A DNA stretch of 64,000 nucleotides, from assembly GCA_964030785.1 (NCBI GenBank), contig OZ034966.1:3601701-3665700 (forward strand), written 5' to 3'. Of the stretch, positions 13,001 through 24,543 are shown in pieces. Position numbers and translations under genes: made by a program. The stretch is from Siderastrea siderea (Eukaryota; Cnidaria; Anthozoa; Scleractinia; Rhizangiidae). The notes under the pieces were generated by a model. It worked only from the letters and a program-made list of their open reading frames with translations, had not been told where the DNA came from and searched no databases. The stretch's first letter is position 1; every line of letters begins with the position of its first letter.

Positions 13001-16000
13001 CCGGCGGCCAAACATTTCCATGCACCTGTGAAAATAAAACGATGACGATCGTGTGACCTCGGAATAATGACCTTATAGCATTGCGTGACACTGTATCATT
13101 TGGCTTTGTTATGTCCTTGAGGTCACACCTGTTTTTTGAACGTGATAATGCAAACCTCGCACGAGAAAAATCAGTGCAGAATTAACAGTTCAACTGTCAC
13201 ATTTTCTTATCACTGAAAATCGTAAGTTATTGATATGAAGGTCACGTGCATGATATATTTTTCCCATTAATTAATGGTTTTTTCGCTGTTCTTAAAAGCT
13301 TCGAAAATATTCCAAGCATTCTTGAAATGCTCGGAAATCTCAGGGTGATCCGCAAAAGTCTTATGAATAATTGGGAATCTTCAGAGGTCTTCGGCTTGAT
13401 CAATTCGTGAACAGTGTGACCGCTGACCACTATTTTTGGTGTTCCGGGGTGTTCCTTGCTGTTTCGAGGGTGTTCCGGGGTGTTGTGGGATGTTCCAGGG
13501 GTGTTCCGGGGTTGTTCTGGGCTGTTCCGGGGTGTTCCGGGGGTGTTCCGGGGATGTTCCGGGGTGTTCCGGGGGTGTTCCGGGGTGTTCCGGGTTTTAC
13601 AGACACCCCTCTCAAACTTGGCAAGCATATGCAACTCAATGACCTTAATCCTTTTTGGACTTTAAGTGTCAAACTTTTTCGTCACGTGACCTGTTATCAT
13701 TGTTTCTTTTTTTCAAAATAAAAGTTAAAATGGGGTGCCGAGATGGCATATGATGAATATCAAATGCATTAGTTTTTCAGTCATATGGTTGCCCTCTATG
13801 AGAATCTGCCCGGAATGGTTGACTACGATTTTACGTTAAAGAGATATTTAACAAAACAGGTCACGTGATGTATTTCATTTCTCAATATCTCCTTAACAAA
13901 ACAAAAATTTATACCATTCCGGGCACGAATACTATGGACACAGTAATGCAAACAAAAACTGATGTTTTTCTTTTACTTCAGGTTTACCACTCTTACCCCA
14001 TTTGAAAATTCATTTTGAGCAAGATTATGACGTCATGAGGCACGTGACCAGTATAATTAAAACAAAACGAATTTAAGGACGGTAACAGGGGGGGGAAGCA
14101 AACTTCGCCAATTTTCGTGACCTGATGATCCACCGAAAATTGACGTCACATCCGGTTTCAAAAATCGGCGAGCAGCTCGCTCAGTGAGTTGCAAGATGGA
14201 CGCTCGGGAGTTTTATGGTTTCTTCTTTCTTGTGACCACCACTGACACGCAATTGCTTATCTCGAATACCAGAGATGTTACAAAGTTACTGGATTATCTA
14301 TTTTAGCCGATATATTGGCAAAACAGAGATGTTTAGTACAGTTTTGATGGCATTTTCCAGGCAGCTTCGTGCAATGTCATGGCGAGTGTGTCGCAATTTT
14401 CAATACATGTGCGGATCAAACTTTTGCTTCTCGTGACTCCTGATTCAGTGTAATTGTCAATTTAAATAGCCTATGATGCGTGAAATATAATGAAGAAAAC
14501 GCCAGCAGTAACAGTTTGGATTGTTAACATCGGGAAGGTAATTAACACTCGACGTAAAGTGCTGGAAGTCCCACTCTATCGAAACTACTCTGCACAGTGA
14601 TACCTGATATCGTCTCTAACGGAGCTGCTCAAACTTTTGCCTCTCGTGACCCTAGATTCAAAGGAATCGTCGATTAAAATAGTCTATCCCGAGTATAATA
14701 CAATGAAGAAAACGTCGGTAGTCACAGTATGTTGTGTTAACACTGGGAAGGTAATTAACACTCGCAGAAAAGTGCTGGAAGCAGTATCGAAACCAACCGC
14801 GGACATGTTTAGAAGCACTCCTGATGTGGCAGACATCTGTGTACTCAAGCAGACTCAAGGTTAGTAGTCTTGTGTTTTCGAAGTTTCCGTTTTACGATGA
14901 TGGATAGACACAATTTGTTTTTCTATGGGAATGTATTTTTTGTGTTTCGTTGTTTTAAAAGAAGTCTGAATAAAGAGAACTGCATAATTAATGAATGAAT
15001 TTTATCTGATTGAGCGATTCCTAGGTTGGGGGGAGGGGGGGGGGGGAGGGGAAGTAGGGATGGTGAGACGAACAAACCAGCGTTGTAATAACATAAAGTA
15101 GAATCCTGATTTCTCAAGCTCTCGGTTTCTGAAAACTGGCTTCCCTTTCCCAGTCAAACACTGGAATTTTACCCCGATTTTTCAAACCCCCAGATAATTC
15201 AAACCAATTCCCTTTTCCCCAGGAGGTTCAAAAAATCGGGATTCCACTGTATGTTTAAGATTGGGATTACCAATACAAATTGTCGACATAATTGCGGGAT
15301 TATCTAGCTACCTTGCCCTTTTAATATACATGTATTCCCTTTATATTACTACAAGAAAAGGAAATAGTCCTTTATTGATCAGGCTTGTTTGGAATTTTCA
15401 ATTAATTCCAGTGTTACATTGCTTGTGATGTTGATGTTTTTGTAGTTAAATACAAAGGCATCAACATGTTGGTCACTTTTCTACAAATTATACCGCACCA
15501 TTCAAAAGTAAGTTGACACTCAATACTTGATCCTCACATGAATCAAGTATTGAGAATCGAGACTCGATAATTGATTTTTGATTCACAATACTTGATTCCT
15601 GCACAAATCACCCAACTGGAACAGCCTTTGGTCAGTTTCGGGTATTTGCCTCGTGTCTCAATAAAACATCAAAACAAACAAAACCAAAACCAAAAAAGAT
15701 TATCTTTCCCCACATTTCAAAACGTTTTAGCTCTATACATAATTAACTGAAACTCAATTTTGGATTTGTGCGAATTGGAATAGTGTTGTGTTAGTCTCAA
15801 TTCTAATTTTCGGTACTTAATTCATGCAGGAATTGAGTAATGAGTAGCTAGTCAAGAATTGAGACTCACAACAAACTGTCAGCTTACTTTTGAATGGTAC
15901 TGTACAATGTCTTTATTGGCATTGGTTACTACGTTTGTACATGTACTTTCAACTGCAAGGATAGACAGTGGTATTTGTCATCCACATGTGATCTACATGG

Positions 16001-19000
16001 ACAATTGTAGCTGCTCATTCAAGTATAAAGCATTCTATGTGTACCCTAGCTGTCATGAATTTCATATTCTTTGGTGTCAACTTTGTCATGTGACATTCTG
16101 TCCTAAAGGTCTTGTTACACTAGGACATAAATATTGTCTTTCAACTATTGGTAGTCCCAATTTTAAGACCTATCCATTTTTGCTCTTTAAAAAAATGATT
16201 ATTTTTAATGAATTTTTACAGCTGAGGCTACACATTGTCTGCACTTTGCCTGCTGTAGTTATTTGATTTTGTTACAACACAGTGACTTCTACCAAGTCTC
16301 TTCATGTAGAAAACATACCAACCCTTAACTTTAGGTAAATCTATTGCATTCATGTAATTAGTATTAAATCTTTAGCTTATTAATCTTACGTATAGGTACA
16401 TACACGTTCAGATTTGTGAATACAAATGTATAACAAAAATAAAATTGAGTAGCCAAAAGCCCAAGTATGTAACGATTTTAATGTCAGGTAGATATTTGTC
16501 ATGTACTATCACCGACATTTACTTAACCCTTTCACCCCTAGTAGTGGCCAAAATTTAAAATTCAAGAATATGCTAAATTTTTTTTTTTTTCAAATCCCCC
16601 CAAACAAACAGTACCCTGCGAAAGTACTGCCAAAGAGATTTCATTTGAATGGTCACACCATAGGATTTCATCCACAGACTCAAAAGTTAGCACTACATCA
16701 CATGTCTCCATAATTGACTCCCGGAGTAAAGGGGTTAATAAAATCTATAGCATTCATGTAATTAGTATCAAATCTTTAGCTTATTTGCATACAGTTACAT
16801 AGTTGCATGTTCAGATTCATGAATAAAAACATATAACAAAAACAAAGTTGAGTAAGCCCAAGTACAGTGTATGTAACTATGTTAATATCATGTACATTAT
16901 CATGTACTATCACATACATTTACATGTATTTGCTAAATGATTAATAATGTAGATATAATATGATATCTAGCAGTTCTTGTAATGAATAGAAAATGAGCAA
17001 TATTTGTTTTTTAACTGTTTCATTTTTGATCTAGATGGCTGTGAAGACTCCTAAAGTTGCTTTCAACACATAGTTTGGGACTATTCTTGTGAGATTCCTG
17101 AGCCTGCAAAGGTTTGTTGCTGAGATGAGTACTTTGGTTGCAGACAGGATTTTTCCCTTTGATTAGCATGCTGGACACAAAGATTTATTGCTTTCCTTTC
17201 AATAAAGTGGCTGGGTCTGTCATGTAAGAAACATGACCTGCAGCATACAACGGAGGAAGAGATGTTGGTTTCTGAGCCCAGATCTATGTACTATTCTTTT
17301 GAACTGTGTTTGTTAACATTATTAGCCATCATTATAGTAGTAGTGACATGTAGCACATGAATACCTGTATATCAGTTGTTGTCCATAAAAGTTGTTACTC
17401 AGCAACAGAAACAGTGTTGTGCTACCATAACAACTTGTACGGTATGATGAGATACTGTCAACAGTCATCCATAATAATAACCACGGATGTATGATGATGT
17501 TGAAAATTTGTCAGTCTTTTTTCCTGTGTTCTACTCAACAGATGTGTAGTCTCAAACATTTGTTAACCAGCAACAGTACTCATCTGGTGTTGTGTCATAG
17601 TTATTGTGTAGTTCTAGAAAAAAAATCCATACCCACCACATGGAAGGTCATTGGAAATTCCTAGGGGAAAGGGGCTCTCAAAAGGCAAAATTTTAGAAGC
17701 AAAGTATGAAGCTAAGCTGAAATCTCTTGGGGGGGGGGGGGGGGGCAAAACAGAAAAACCTTTTGTGGAGGGAGCAAAGATATTTTGTGGAACTACACAT
17801 CATTCATGTAACCAGTATCCAAAGTGTAGGGAAAGATATTACTCATCATCCATTATGTGTAGGTGACCATAAATGACATTACCATACAGAAACCAGTTTG
17901 TAATTCCCAGTACAGTTATGTATACAGTAGGTTGGGGCTACACTTAATTGTTAGTCTTGATTATCTGTCAGGCAAATCTGTTGGTAAAAAATATTCACGA
18001 CCCTTATGATCAGGATGGGTTGCTTGAACTTGATCTTGTTGTATAAGGTTACTGGTTGATTCCTTGATTTGTAAGTCTTCTGTCCACAACCACAGTATCA
18101 GTGGATGATTACAAATAAGGACTGTGCGATGAATAAGCTGACATATTGACTTCAGTCAGCATCTGGCTTTAATTAAAGACAGCTTTTATGTAGCAGTTTA
18201 ATTATGAAATTACTAAGCTGTTACTAGTAGTGTGCACAATTAAGTAATCAAAATGTATAAAAATACTTAATAGGACAATAATAATAAAGCGTTATTGTTT
18301 GTCTTACGATGTGGTCACTTGTGATGTAGATCAATTATATATTGAGAATTTAATAATATAGAAAAAAAGAAAAGAAAACAGATAAAAGGAAGTCTTGGCG
18401 GTCAACAGCGACAAAGCACCACAAGAAGTATTGTTTCAGATTCTGTGTTGTGAACAGTCTCTCTAAAAAACAGTGTTAATGAGGTTCCCACTTGTTAGAA
18501 ACGCCGTCTTTGCGATGTTTTGTTAAAAGGAGTCTTATTCTACAACATAGGCTATTTAAATAAAGAAATACTCACCTTGAAGTCATCATTTTAACTGATT
18601 TTTCGAATCCTGTGAAATTCGAGGGAGACAAAGCCGCCATTTTCCTTACAAAAGAACGCTCGAAAACAACGCAGTTTATAAACCTTTATTTAGAATAATC
18701 TCTTCACTAATCAAATGGAAGGAAAGAGTACATATTTCATTTCATTGTCACGAAAATGTAACAGGAAAATTTATCGCCGATGAAAAAATATGGCCATTTT
18801 ACTCACCAACTGAACGAAACTGTCGCCGTCAATTTTGATTTTCCCGCCCGCGGAAGAAAAAGGCTGTTTTTGGACCGGATGTGACGTCAATTTTCGGTGG
18901 ATCATCCGACCACAAAAAAAGTCCCAGGCGTAGTCAAGTGTTCTCCCCCGCCCCTGGACGGTAATTACCTTTGTTAGAACGCTTGGGTGATTGATAACGT

Positions 19001-22000
19001 TTGAAGTAACATTGCTTCCAAAGCGTATAAGTGTTAACTTCGTGGGGGGTCTTTGCCAATAGATTGAGCCATGCCTTAACATGCTTGAGCGAAAAAAAAG
19101 ATGAATTTATTCGCTTTCCGCCCCCTACAGGTCAAGGTATTGGCCATTAAATCTGCCCTGCAACTCTTCCCTTTATTCTAGCCTTCCATCCATGAAAAAA
19201 ATAATTTCAATCGAAATTTAATAATAAAAGCAACAACAAGTGAATAACCGCACAGCGGAAACTGATGAGACACAAACGGTTAACTGACCTATCAACAGAG
19301 AAACAAACTAAGGCGCCGCCCAATATTCCGCTTTGCACTACAAAGAAGAAGCTTTGTATTGGAAATCGCGGGGATATCGGATAAATTATTGTTATCTATT
19401 GTCTGTTTCTCTGCCGTAATGATCAATTTCCCGTTTTACCCTTTAATTACTGTAAAGTGACAGTTCTATTCAAAAAGTGCGTTCACCGAGATAGTCTATG
19501 ACAGCCACTCTAGGGACAGACTTTGTTACTGGTGGCCGTTGTGAGACAGGGTCAGTGAAATGATACTGGGCAAATTAAGAAGTGACAATTTCAAGCAGCT
19601 TAATGTTGTTCGCGAGTTAAAGATGCAAATTACACACTGAGCGCGATACATCTCAAATTTTACGGAGACAAGCCACGTGTACAATATAACGTGCTCTAGA
19701 CGGCTAAGCTGAATGGTATTTTAATAGATCTTTTTTCCCTTCAGTGAATTGGAGAAATGGAGCCTAGTACCCAAGGGTTCTTTTCTCGCTCACTCGACTT
19801 GGCACGAAATGTCGTGACGTCACCGAGTGGCATACCGTGCGAACGCGTTCTCCGGGCGACGCAATCGGTGACATCATGGCATTTCGCGCCAAGTCGAACG
19901 AGCGGGAGGAGAACGCCTGGGTACTAGGCTGAGAGAAATGAAATTTGGAGGATACATCATGTTTTATCGAATGTTGTGGGAAATGCCATGACGTCACCGA
20001 ATGCGTCGCCAGGAGAAATTTTAAGTATATTTAATAACATACCGTATTTTCTCAATTAAACGCCCCCGCCGTTTATTTCAAACCTGGCATAGTGGGCCCG
20101 GCGTTTCTTTGAATCAGCAGTTTATTTGGGCCCGCCATTTTTAAAGAAAGGGTTATTATTCGTTTTTCTTGGCAGCCGTGTTTCTTGCCCTTAAATCTTA
20201 AGTTTATTATACAGCAAATAAACGTCTGAGGGGCTTATTTACAATTCCCTCTTTTATACCCGGCGTTTATTCGGGGCCCGGCGTTTAACCGAGAAAATAC
20301 GGTACATAATATAGAGAGATTTTTTCAAGAGGAAACGGAGAAAAAAACACATCCTATGGTACGTCTATGGTCGTTTGTAGAGTCGACTAGTATACTGGTG
20401 TAAACCACACAACTAAACGGAGTTTTTCAGTCGTGCACTCTAATAAACGAAAAGTCCAGACGCCATCCTCCCTCACTATGTACTTGATAAAACTTGATTT
20501 ATTCTTCTTGCTTTTTAACAGGAACTATTATCTAAAGAAAATCCATAAGGTGATTCAAAAGCCGGACTCCGAGAATGGCGACCGATTCTTGGTGGATCTT
20601 GAAATCGGCTCAAACACAACCAGTCAAACATTTCGACTGACAGAACACGTGTACCAAAAGAATGGAAGTGCAAACTTGTGCCTGCCTGAAGGAATGAACT
20701 GGAATAACAGCGCAACAGTTTATTTTATAATCCCCGTCAAGGACCAAGGAAAGTGGCTGCAGTATTTTATAGAACAGCTCACCGACGCCAGCTTATTAAC
20801 CGGTGATACGAACTTTCATGTCATCATAGTTGATTTTGAAAGCAAGGATATTGACATGGACAAGGCGTTTAACACATCGCTCCTCAGTAGCCGACATACT
20901 GTTGTCCAATTAACGGGAAAATTCTACAAGACTCTAGCATTAAACAAGGCTGTTGAAGTTGTACCGAATGCGCATGACATAATTTTTCTGTTTGATTTGC
21001 ACATTGATGTGCCTGCAGACATTATGGACAGTGTCCGAAAGGTAAGTAAAGCTAAGATCTTTACATGTGACGATTCGTTGTCGTAGAAAATTTTAAGGAA
21101 CAGCCAAAATAACCAAATTAAAAGTGCACTTTTTACAACCAATCGAAATACACCACACCCCTAACAACAAATAATTGATATCACTGATTACTAAATAACA
21201 GGCCAACGGACGAGACCTTGTGGTTGTTCAGACGGAGCCCAGGCTCGCAAACTGACCACTTTATTGTCAAACTTTATAAAGATTTATGTGGAACTTGATT
21301 TGGTATTTAAACTTTATAAATAAATTTATTGTCATTTTTCGTTTCCTGACTAAACTAGCCATCAACTTCCATACAAATCCGACCTATGTTTTGAGCCTGG
21401 GTACCTTGTGGTTGTTGATGTTTGAGGTAATTCTTAAATGATGCAAGGACCACTTGGACAAACAGCAGCGAAGTGAAGCCGGATCTTAGTGTAGATCAGG
21501 ATCAGCAATGTTGAATAAAACATAAAACCAAATGCAAGGCTGATCGGACAGCTAAAAAGGGTAATTTTATTGCTCAATATTTCGGTGAGACTCACCTTCA
21601 TCAGCTGGGGCTGCAAAAAGCTAAGTAAAAATGGAATAAAACGGTGACAAGATTACCTTGTACGTCTTGTTGGCTTGTTGTTGCGTTGATAGTGGAAATC
21701 ATCTTTTTCTTTGCTGAACACTCACTCTTAAATTTGGACTAATTATTATTTTGGACTACATTTTTAAGAGGTACAGAAGATACTTAATGAGTTTCGTATT
21801 TGGCCGGTGTAAAGAACAGCAGGTTCTTGTTGCAAGAAAGTAGGCTCTATAAGGTTTAGTCGAGCATAGATTTCACTCCAGATTCTACCATACGGATTGA
21901 AAACCTTTTAGAATTTGCAACTGCTTGAATAATCACATTGTCAGTCCAGACCAGCTAAACGCAGCTCTAATAACCCATTAATCATTTTTTACAACAAATC

Positions 22001-24298
22001 GCGCAATCAAAAACTAAATATATGTAGTTTTTAATTTTTTGCTTTCACTATACTATGGTAAGTGACCCTTTAGTTTAGTCTTCTTGATATGAGGGAGGCT
22101 GTCTGGTTACCCTTAATTCTCTGGAAAAATCTTCGATTAGCACACTCAACAAGCGTCTTCGTATTACATCATGAAATAGAATATCAAAATGTCTCTTTTT
22201 GACTCTTCTTAGAAATACAAATTATTCAATTCGTGTCTCCTGTCTTTGCTTGTAAAAATAATCTTTTCTATGTACATGTAACTCTTGAATAACAATCGCC
22301 AATGGACAGAGGGGGCAAAAGGTGAATGTTCCAACACAGAATTCCATTTTCAATCACGTCAGCGAAATCAAACACTGCATCATATACGAATATTATGTAA
22401 TCAAAACCGCAAATCGACTGTCCTCATCTCATCTCGTAAGACTGTGGACACATCACAACAGACACAAGTTTAAGAGCTTATTTTCCTTAGGCTGTTCGCT
22501 GTGATCTAACGCCATTTTTCTTAAATTTTGCCGCAACATAGTGAATATTACTGAGCGTGAAGACGTTGAGAAGCGACACAAGCTATCACTTCAGAAGTCC
22601 ATGCTCCCGATCACTCTAAACAGCCGGAAACCCACACACCCTAGCTATCTGATACATCAGCGCCTGAAAATAACGCATTATCTCCGAAATAGCCCGATGA
22701 TACAGCGAGTATAAAAACTGTATGTACGTCTACAATGTCTGAACATAATGACGATGCAACCGAGAGTAAAAAGAACTGGCCACTTGCAGAACGGTTTTGA
22801 AACGACTGACCAAACCATCTCAGTCGGTTTCTTAACAGTCTTCAATCACAAATAAAAAGCAAAAAACCAAAAGCATTAAAAAACAAAACAAAAGAAGAAA
22901 AGGAAACTGCAAAAAATTCGGCGAGGGAAAGCATCCAGCAACTTTTCAAATTTTCTTTGCCACGAAGAGGTGTCCTGTATGATTTTCGGAATTGAATTAC
23001 ATTCTCACTTCCTGCACATACCAGAAAAAATGGTGTTTAAATCTGCAACGACGTCTATTCAGGAAGCGAACCAAAAAATCGAAAAACTTGATATTCACGA
23101 TCAAGTCAAAAATCAGGCTAGCGAAAGCATGCTTGGTTTGGTTTTCTTTCGTGTGAAGGTGTTGCACAAATATTTAAATTATGCATGCAGTTTTAGAACT
23201 TAACATACCTAAAAAAGCTTGTGTCAAGCTTCGAACTAATGTAAATCAGCAAAAGCTTTTGTATTTAATTTGTATTTATTTAAGGTTCACCACGAAACAA
23301 ATATGCAGGCTATGACGAATAGAAAGAAGAATGCGAATAAACAAACAGTAATGAAATTACAAAAAAGCCTAAACTGTGGGAAGGGTCAATAAGGCTCACT
23401 CCCCAGCCGAAAATGGCCCCTTATATTAAAAAAAAAAGGAAAGTTGCAATTGAAAAGTAATAGGATAACTAATAGAAAAAAGAACGACGAAAAGGGGAAA
23501 ATAAGCTAAACATATCTAAAAGTACAGGGTTGTCACACACTTTAGCCACAAACATTTTAGACACTTTCGTGTACGTTAGAAATGATCACGATTGCTGGAA
23601 TTGAGGAATTAAAGTTTATTTCAGCTTTTCTCCTGTTGAGTTGCTGTGTTCTTTTTGTTTGTCACCAAGCATTGAAATTATTCTAATTTTCCCCAGAACA
23701 CTATACCAAGACGAATGGCTTATTTCCCCGCAGTTGGTCGTCTGGATTGTGGAAGAACTCCTGTTGATCACATAGGTTTTTGGCAGATGGACGGGTTTGG
23801 ACTTATGGTGATGTATAAATCGGACTGGAACAGATTAGGAGGTAAGGCTTGATACCCAGGCCACTAGCGACATAAAAAAATATAGGGAACCACCGATCCT
23901 TACGGCAGTTAAAGAAACGAAGACACAGAAGACGAAATACGTAAAGCAAAAAAATGTATGAAACAAAAGCAGGAACCTTATTTTCGAAGTGAAATTTGTG
24001 AAGTTTCTTATCAGCGAAGTGTCACACAAAAGAAGTTGCTAAAAGTTTTAAAGAAGTAGTATACAATCGAATCCTGGGGATAAATTTTTTGAGCGGTTAG
24101 CTTTAAAATTCGTAAGATCCAGTGTCCTAATTATTCCTTTTTTCATCGTTAGGAATGAACATTGAGGATTACAAATTTAAATGGGGCGGGGAGGACTGGG
24201 ATCTAATTGACCGCGTGCTGATGATGACGTTTGAAGTGGAACGAATCAAGTACCCAGGCCTCTATCATCATTACCATGTAAAAGGAAAATGGAATTAG
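8874..24298 (+). CDS. beta-1,4-N-acetylgalactosaminyltransferase (B4GALNT3/4, CHGN family), four exons with an in-frame stop in exon 1
   Basis: Exons 8874-10000, 20522-21041, 23697-23841 and 24153-24298 have GT/AG borders and matching phases, and total 646 codons. The predicted protein is a Golgi type II glycosyltransferase that would move GalNAc from UDP-GalNAc to a terminal GlcNAc on glycans. From the N terminus it has a short basic cytoplasmic tail, a membrane anchor (about residues 18-40), a stem, a PA14-like domain (about 92-245), and a CHGN/GT7-type catalytic region in exons 2-4. The catalytic part contains FIIPVKDQG, FDLHID (a DxH metal motif near residue 534), GRLDCG, and WGGEDWD near residue 608. 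Domain order and motifs fit vertebrate B4GALNT3/4 and nematode bre-4 relatives. The oddity is a TAA at codon 201 inside the PA14-like domain, with clear homology continuing in frame after it. It could be a nonsense allele, an assembly error or a recent pseudogene. The family call is firm; functionality is unknown. Confidence 0.85.
10627..10770. repeat. (CCCGGAACAC)n minisatellite
   Basis: The unit is 10-11 bp. Frames over it read as repetitive NTPEHPG or GVPGCSGVFRG and are not real proteins. Confidence 0.9.
12385..12472. mobile_element. small palindromic MITE
   Basis: AGTTTTATTTAAGGCCTAAG is mirrored by CTTAGCCTTAAATAAAACT, and CTCACTCCATAAGA is mirrored by TCTTATGGAGTGAG, with a loop of about 20 bp. 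Confidence 0.7.
13437..13605. repeat. (GTGTTCCGGG)n minisatellite, opposite orientation
   Basis: This is the reverse complement of the array at 10627-10770. It gives repetitive artefact frames on both strands. Confidence 0.9.
13681..14055. repeat. imperfect palindrome
   Basis: GTCACGTGACCTGTTAT at the left and GCACGTGACCAGTAT at the right pair. Inner pairs are AAAATGGGGT with ACCCCATTTG, and GCCCGGAATGGT with ACCATTCCGGGC. The centre near 13858 holds another GGTCACGTGA. Arms are about 180 bp and diverged. Confidence 0.6.
14418..14840. repeat. diverged tandem repeat, about 215-bp unit
   Basis: CAAACTTTTGC(T/C)TCTCGTGA, AATGAAGAAAACG and GGTAATTAACACTCG occur once in each half at an offset of about 215 bp. 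The second half carries an open 75-codon frame (14637-14864) ending at a plausible donor (CTCAAG|GTTAGT), but no domain is recognisable. Confidence 0.6.
15493..15902. mobile_element. 410-bp MITE with TA flanks
   Basis: CC(G/A)-type ends: CCGCACCATTCAAAAGTAAG at the left is mirrored by CTTACTTTTGAATGGTACTG at the right, with TA outside both ends. The inner parts share AAT-rich GAATTGAG/CTTGATTC phrases. There is no coding sequence. Confidence 0.7.
18576..18640 (-). other. candidate short first coding exon
   Basis: The minus strand reads MAALSPSNFTGFEKSVKMMT from an ATG in the context AAAATGGCGG and ends at a consensus donor (CTTCAAG|GTGAGT). No following exon was found, so it may be a relic of a gene carried by the surrounding repeat, or chance. 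Confidence 0.25.
18980..19755. other. no feature seen within intron 1
   Basis: This part of intron 1 shows neither repeats nor coding signals that I can support. Confidence 0.4.
19758..19931. mobile_element. palindromic MITE
   Basis: AGCCTAGTACCCAAGGGTTC is mirrored by GAACGCCTGGGTACTAGGCT. The arms continue with CTCGCTCACTCGACTTGGC versus GCCAAGTCGAACGAGCGGG. Confidence 0.7.
20042..20302. mobile_element. 261-bp MITE with TA flanks
   Basis: CCGTATTTTCTCAATTAAAC is mirrored by GTTTAACCGAGAAAATACGG with TA directly outside each end. The interior is GC-richer and partly palindromic (GGGCCCGGCGTTT-type phrases). Confidence 0.75.
20522..21041 (+). CDS. B4GALNT-like exon 2: first half of the catalytic domain
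   Basis: The acceptor is TTTTTAACAG|G and the donor is CGAAAG|GTAAGT, with a pyrimidine-rich tract upstream. The split Arg codon is restored exactly, giving NYYLKKIHK as the first full residues. FIIPVKDQGKWLQYFIEQL, FHVIIVDFESKDID, TGKFYKTLALNKA and IIFLFDLHID follow, all hallmark segments of the CHGN/B4GALNT catalytic fold. The exon ends in phase 0. Intron 1 before it is 10.5 kb and filled with repeats. Confidence 0.88.
21042..23696 (+). other. intron 2 of the B4GALNT-like gene, no coding feature seen
   Basis: This 2.65-kb intron contains no exon I can support. Around 21430-21620 the phrase AATATTTCGGTGAGACTCAC followed by TTCATCAGC resembles the 3' end of Penelope-like elements, but no protein remnant is visible beside it. 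Confidence 0.5.
23697..23841 (+). CDS. B4GALNT-like exon 3
   Basis: The acceptor is TTTTCCCCAG|AAC and the donor is TTAGGAG|GTAAGG. The 145-nt exon encodes MAYFPAVGRLDCG and GFWQMDGFGLMVMYKSDW, which in this family link the DxH motif to the GGED motif. It is too short and too lacking in its own start to show as an independent gene, and was placed by splice sites and homology. It ends with one base of a Gly codon, completed by exon 4. Confidence 0.87.
24153..24298 (+). CDS. B4GALNT-like exon 4 (terminal exon, catalytic GGED motif)
   Basis: The acceptor is CATCGTTAG|GA. The exon reads MNIEDYKFKWGGEDWDLIDR, then a short C-terminal tail ending KGKWN and TAG at 24296-24298. WGGEDWD is the conserved motif that includes the proposed catalytic acid. 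The stop lies about 245 bp from the stop of the minus-strand fibrinogen pseudogene, so the two are convergent. A near-perfect second copy of this exon lies at 38078-38217. Confidence 0.88.
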
Positions 24299-24424
24299 AG
24301 TGGACTCAGTTGAAAACTTCTCGACATTTCACTTCAATTCGAGGATATTGTGTTAATTTCACCACCGGTTTATTATTGACCTATTTTCTACTAAAAGACC
24401 TAGAAAAAGTAAAGCAAACGCAAC

Positions 24425-24430
24425 TTTATT
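24425..24430 (-). terminator. polyadenylation signal AATAAA for the fibrinogen pseudogene copy
   Basis: TTTATT on the plus strand reads AATAAA on the minus strand, about 115 bp downstream of the stop of the 24544-24821 exon. The same signal sits at the same offset in the second copy (38350-38355). Confidence 0.45.
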
Positions 24431-24543
24431 AATAATCACGTACACGCGTTGCATACATAAGCTAACAGATTTAGGAGCAACATGTTTTCGAATCTCATCA
24501 ATCACAAAGAAACTCTTTCATGATTTTCTTTTTGACCCAACAA

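Larger units (their letters stand above)
10580..13640. repeat. inverted pair of minisatellite-bearing repeats around further inverted repeats
   Basis: The left copy (10580-10935) has GGAACACCCC repeats (10627-10770), then GGTCAGCGGTC and GACTTTTGCGGATCACCC. The right copy (13330-13640) shows the same items in reverse complement, in reverse order. Between them, 11825-11955 pairs with 12766-12880 (CCCAGGGTCTTCTCGCTTTT and its mirror, and GTTGAATACATCTCCATCC-like ends), and 12385-12470 is a small palindrome. Centres shift slightly (about 12.1 to 12.4 kb), which fits one old palindrome distorted by indels, or independent insertions. Confidence 0.65.
14076..18970. mobile_element. possible 4.9-kb transposon bounded by 32-bp perfect inverted repeats
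   Basis: The 32 bp at 14124-14155 (GATGATCCACCGAAAATTGA onward) equals the reverse complement of 18875-18906. Weaker similarity (G-rich CAGGGGGGGG versus CAGGGGCGGGGG) extends outward. Inside are a diverged tandem repeat (14418-14625 and 14633-14840), a MITE (15493-15902) and a minus-strand candidate first exon (18640-18576). No transposase is visible. It could instead be two solo copies of one repeat in opposite orientation. Confidence 0.5.
10001..20521 (+). other. intron 1 of the B4GALNT-like gene, rich in mobile-element debris
   Basis: This 10.5-kb intron holds no supported long coding exon. It contains an inverted minisatellite pair (10580-10935 and 13330-13640), further inverted repeats between them, an imperfect palindrome (13681-14055), a 32-bp inverted repeat pair that may bound a 4.9-kb unit (14124-14155 and 18875-18906), a TA-flanked MITE (15493-15902), a palindromic MITE (19758-19931) and another TA-flanked MITE (20042-20302). 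I see nothing specific in about 15910-18480 beyond AT-rich sequence, a local near-repeat (about 16310-16470 versus 16735-16875) and G-runs near 17730. Confidence 0.7.

Noticed and set aside
15859..16266. 135-codon plus-strand frame
   Set aside because: Its start lies in the end of a MITE, and the Cys/His content shows no ordered zinc-finger or signal pattern.
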